From Pedobacter sp. WC2423 (GTDB lineage: Bacteria; Bacteroidota; Bacteroidia; Sphingobacteriales; Sphingobacteriaceae), in assembly GCF_040822065.1 (NCBI RefSeq), contig NZ_CP162005.1, forward strand, positions 1,426,001 through 1,490,000: a stretch of 64,000 nucleotides of DNA, given 5' to 3'. Below, in pieces: positions 62,748-64,000 of the stretch. The notes below the pieces were generated by a model. The model saw nothing but the letters and a program-made list of their open reading frames with translations, made no database searches and was not told the DNA's origin. Numbering within the stretch: position 1 is the stretch's first letter; each line of letters begins with the position of its first letter. Made by a program: the position numbers and the translations under genes.

Positions 62748-63839
62748 ATGAGTGCGAACCATTGTGCCCCTGCAACCGGCAGGAAGAAACTAGGTTTCTT
62801 AGACCGCTATTTAACCTTGTGGATTTTTCTTGCTATGGCCGCAGGGGTTGGAATTGGCTATTTCATTCCCTCTTCCGCTGGCTTTATCAATTCCTTTTCC
62901 AGTGGAACAACAAATATACCGCTGGCTATCGGACTGATCCTGATGATGTACCCTCCGCTGGCTAAAGTTAAATATGAAAAAATGGGTGAGGTCTTTAAAG
63001 ACACCAAAGTCTTAAGTATTTCCCTTATTTTGAATTGGGTTATTGGCCCTTTGCTCATGTTTTTTTTAGCGATTACCTTTTTAAGGGATTATCCCGAATA
63101 TATGATCGGCTTGATTTTGATCGGCCTGGCCAGGTGTATTGCAATGGTTGTGGTCTGGAATGAACTGGCAGACGGAAACAGAGAATATGCAGCAGGCCTC
63201 ATTGCCTTAAACAGTATTTTCCAGGTATTGCTATACAGTGTTTTCGCTTATGTATTTATCACGGTACTTCCCCCTTACTTTGGTCTTAAAGGTTTGGAAG
63301 TGAATATCACGATTGCTGAGATCTCAAAAAGTGTCGCAATTTACCTCGGCATCCCCTTTGCAATGGGTGTGATCAGCAGGTATACCCTGATCCGTTTAAA
63401 AGGAGAAGACTGGTTTCAGACCAAATTCATTCCGATGATATCGCCAGTTACACTAATTGCGCTGCTCTTTACGATTGTCACCATGTTTAGTCTTAAAGGT
63501 AGTTTAATTGTTCAGATTCCATTTGATGTGATCCGGATTGCGATACCGCTGGTCATCTATTTCACCATCATGTTTACCCTGAGCTTTTTTGCAGGTAAGT
63601 ATTTTGGAGCAGACTATTCAAGAAGCACTGCCATAGCCTTTACCGCTACAGGTAATAATTTTGAACTGGCTATTGCAGTTGCCATAGGTGTCTTTGGTAT
63701 TAATTCAGGTCAGGCTTTTACAGGAGTCATTGGCCCGCTGGTAGAAGTCCCGGCACTGATTGCCCTGGTTAACCTTGCTTTTTGGTTCAGAAAGAAATAC
63801 TATCGTACCCCATCTGAACCAATTGAAGCAAAGCCTTAA
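62748..63839 (+). CDS. Arsenite efflux transporter ACR3
   Basis: ACR3 exports arsenite using the proton motive force. The 363-residue protein has ten expected spans. The signature [19 protein letters not shown] holds the essential Cys130 of membrane segment four. Further family motifs are [20 protein letters not shown] and [13 protein letters not shown] in the last segments. It completes detoxification after ArsC reduces arsenate. It is the last gene of the operon and nearly touches the convergent thioesterase gene. Confidence 0.95.
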   Translation: MSANHCAPATGRKKLGFLDRYLTLWIFLAMAAGVGIGYFIPSSAGFINSFSSGTTNIPLAIGLILMMYPPLAKVKYEKMGEVFKDTKVLSISLILNWVIGPLLMFFLAITFLRDYPEYMIGLILIGLARCIAMVVVWNELADGNREYAAGLIALNSIFQVLLYSVFAYVFITVLPPYFGLKGLEVNITIAEISKSVAIYLGIPFAMGVISRYTLIRLKGEDWFQTKFIPMISPVTLIALLFTIVTMFSLKGSLIVQIPFDVIRIAIPLVIYFTIMFTLSFFAGKYFGADYSRSTAIAFTATGNNFELAIAVAIGVFGINSGQAFTGVIGPLVEVPALIALVNLAFWFRKKYYRTPSEPIEAKP

Positions 63840-64000
63840 TTAAACTTCTTCCTCCAGTACAGGTGCATCAGCAATTTTTTCAGTGATTGAAGCCGGTAAA
63901 TAGGGCCTGCCCCCGGATGCCGGAATACAGGTCCCTGTAAAAGTTGCTTTTGTCATTACTTTACCATTCAGCATAATTGCCTGTTTAAAATGCAAACGTG
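63840..64000 (-). CDS. Thioesterase-like (hotdog) protein, 3' end only
   Basis: The minus strand from the window edge to the stop at 63842-63840 encodes about 52 residues: RLHFKQAIMLNGKVMTKATF, then CIPASGGRPYLPASITEK. This looks like the last strands of a YbgC/acyl-CoA thioesterase hotdog domain, in which a basic strand is followed by a 'GRP..P' turn. The rest of the gene lies beyond the window, so the call is tentative. Confidence 0.5.
   Translation of the reverse strand, partial: RLHFKQAIMLNGKVMTKATFTGTCIPASGGRPYLPASITEKIADAPVLEEEV

Overview
The window looks like a chromosome segment of a Bacteroidota bacterium, most likely Sphingobacteriaceae (Pedobacter-like). The evidence is the absence of clear Shine-Dalgarno sequences, many TAnnTTTG -7 promoter boxes, a GH92 mannosidase, a PD40-OmpA protein, DUF4249 and DUF3347 lipoproteins, KDO genes and a Gly/Asn-tailed single-RRM protein. 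The genus is an inference; no ribosomal RNA is present.

Layout. 1-2621: a bPH2 (YdbS/YdbT-like) membrane protein pair and two small membrane proteins. 2622-7973: a gene-poor accessory zone ending at an intact tRNA-Lys(TTT). The 3' end of this tRNA plus 14 downstream bases is repeated exactly 4.2 kb away (3719-3748), which marks the footprint of a tRNA-integrated island. No integrase is left. Nearly every gene in the zone is frameshifted: an unknown gene, a Crp/Fnr regulator, a lipoprotein with a permuted-papain-like C-terminus, and a small repeated-family protein. One break lies exactly on an A AAA AAG slippery heptamer.

8100-26500: GH92 mannosidase, mnmA, a 5'-nucleotidase split into two overlapping genes, a secreted glutathione peroxidase, topA, and an alpha-2-macroglobulin/PBP1C pair for periplasmic protection and wall repair. 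26500-45300: mostly housekeeping. It holds a queuosine pair (VUT transporter, queE), a transaminase/omega-amidase pair, glycosylasparaginase, cutC, lepA-folD, KDO and sugar-nucleotide genes (kdsA, kdsD, manC), recQ, rlmB and dnaB. 45300-57600: chrA, etfBA, a bifunctional nuclease, a nucleoside transporter, a ketopantoate-reductase-like protein, a 2OG-Fe(II) oxygenase, a retropepsin-like protease, citrate synthase and lipoproteins. 57700-64000: a kinase-GNAT fusion, a PAP2 phosphatase, histidine decarboxylase divergent from an Lrp regulator, a complete arsenic operon (arsR, DUF6428, arsC, ACR3) with two matching palindromic sites, and the 3' end of a thioesterase-like gene.

The points most worth a second look are the decayed tRNA-Lys island with its slippery-site lipoprotein, the kinase-GNAT fusion with a lysine-less P-loop, the hdc/lrp divergon, the twin ArsR sites, and core genes whose -7 boxes almost touch the start codon. 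I found no clearly new multi-gene system; the island is the best candidate, but in decayed form.
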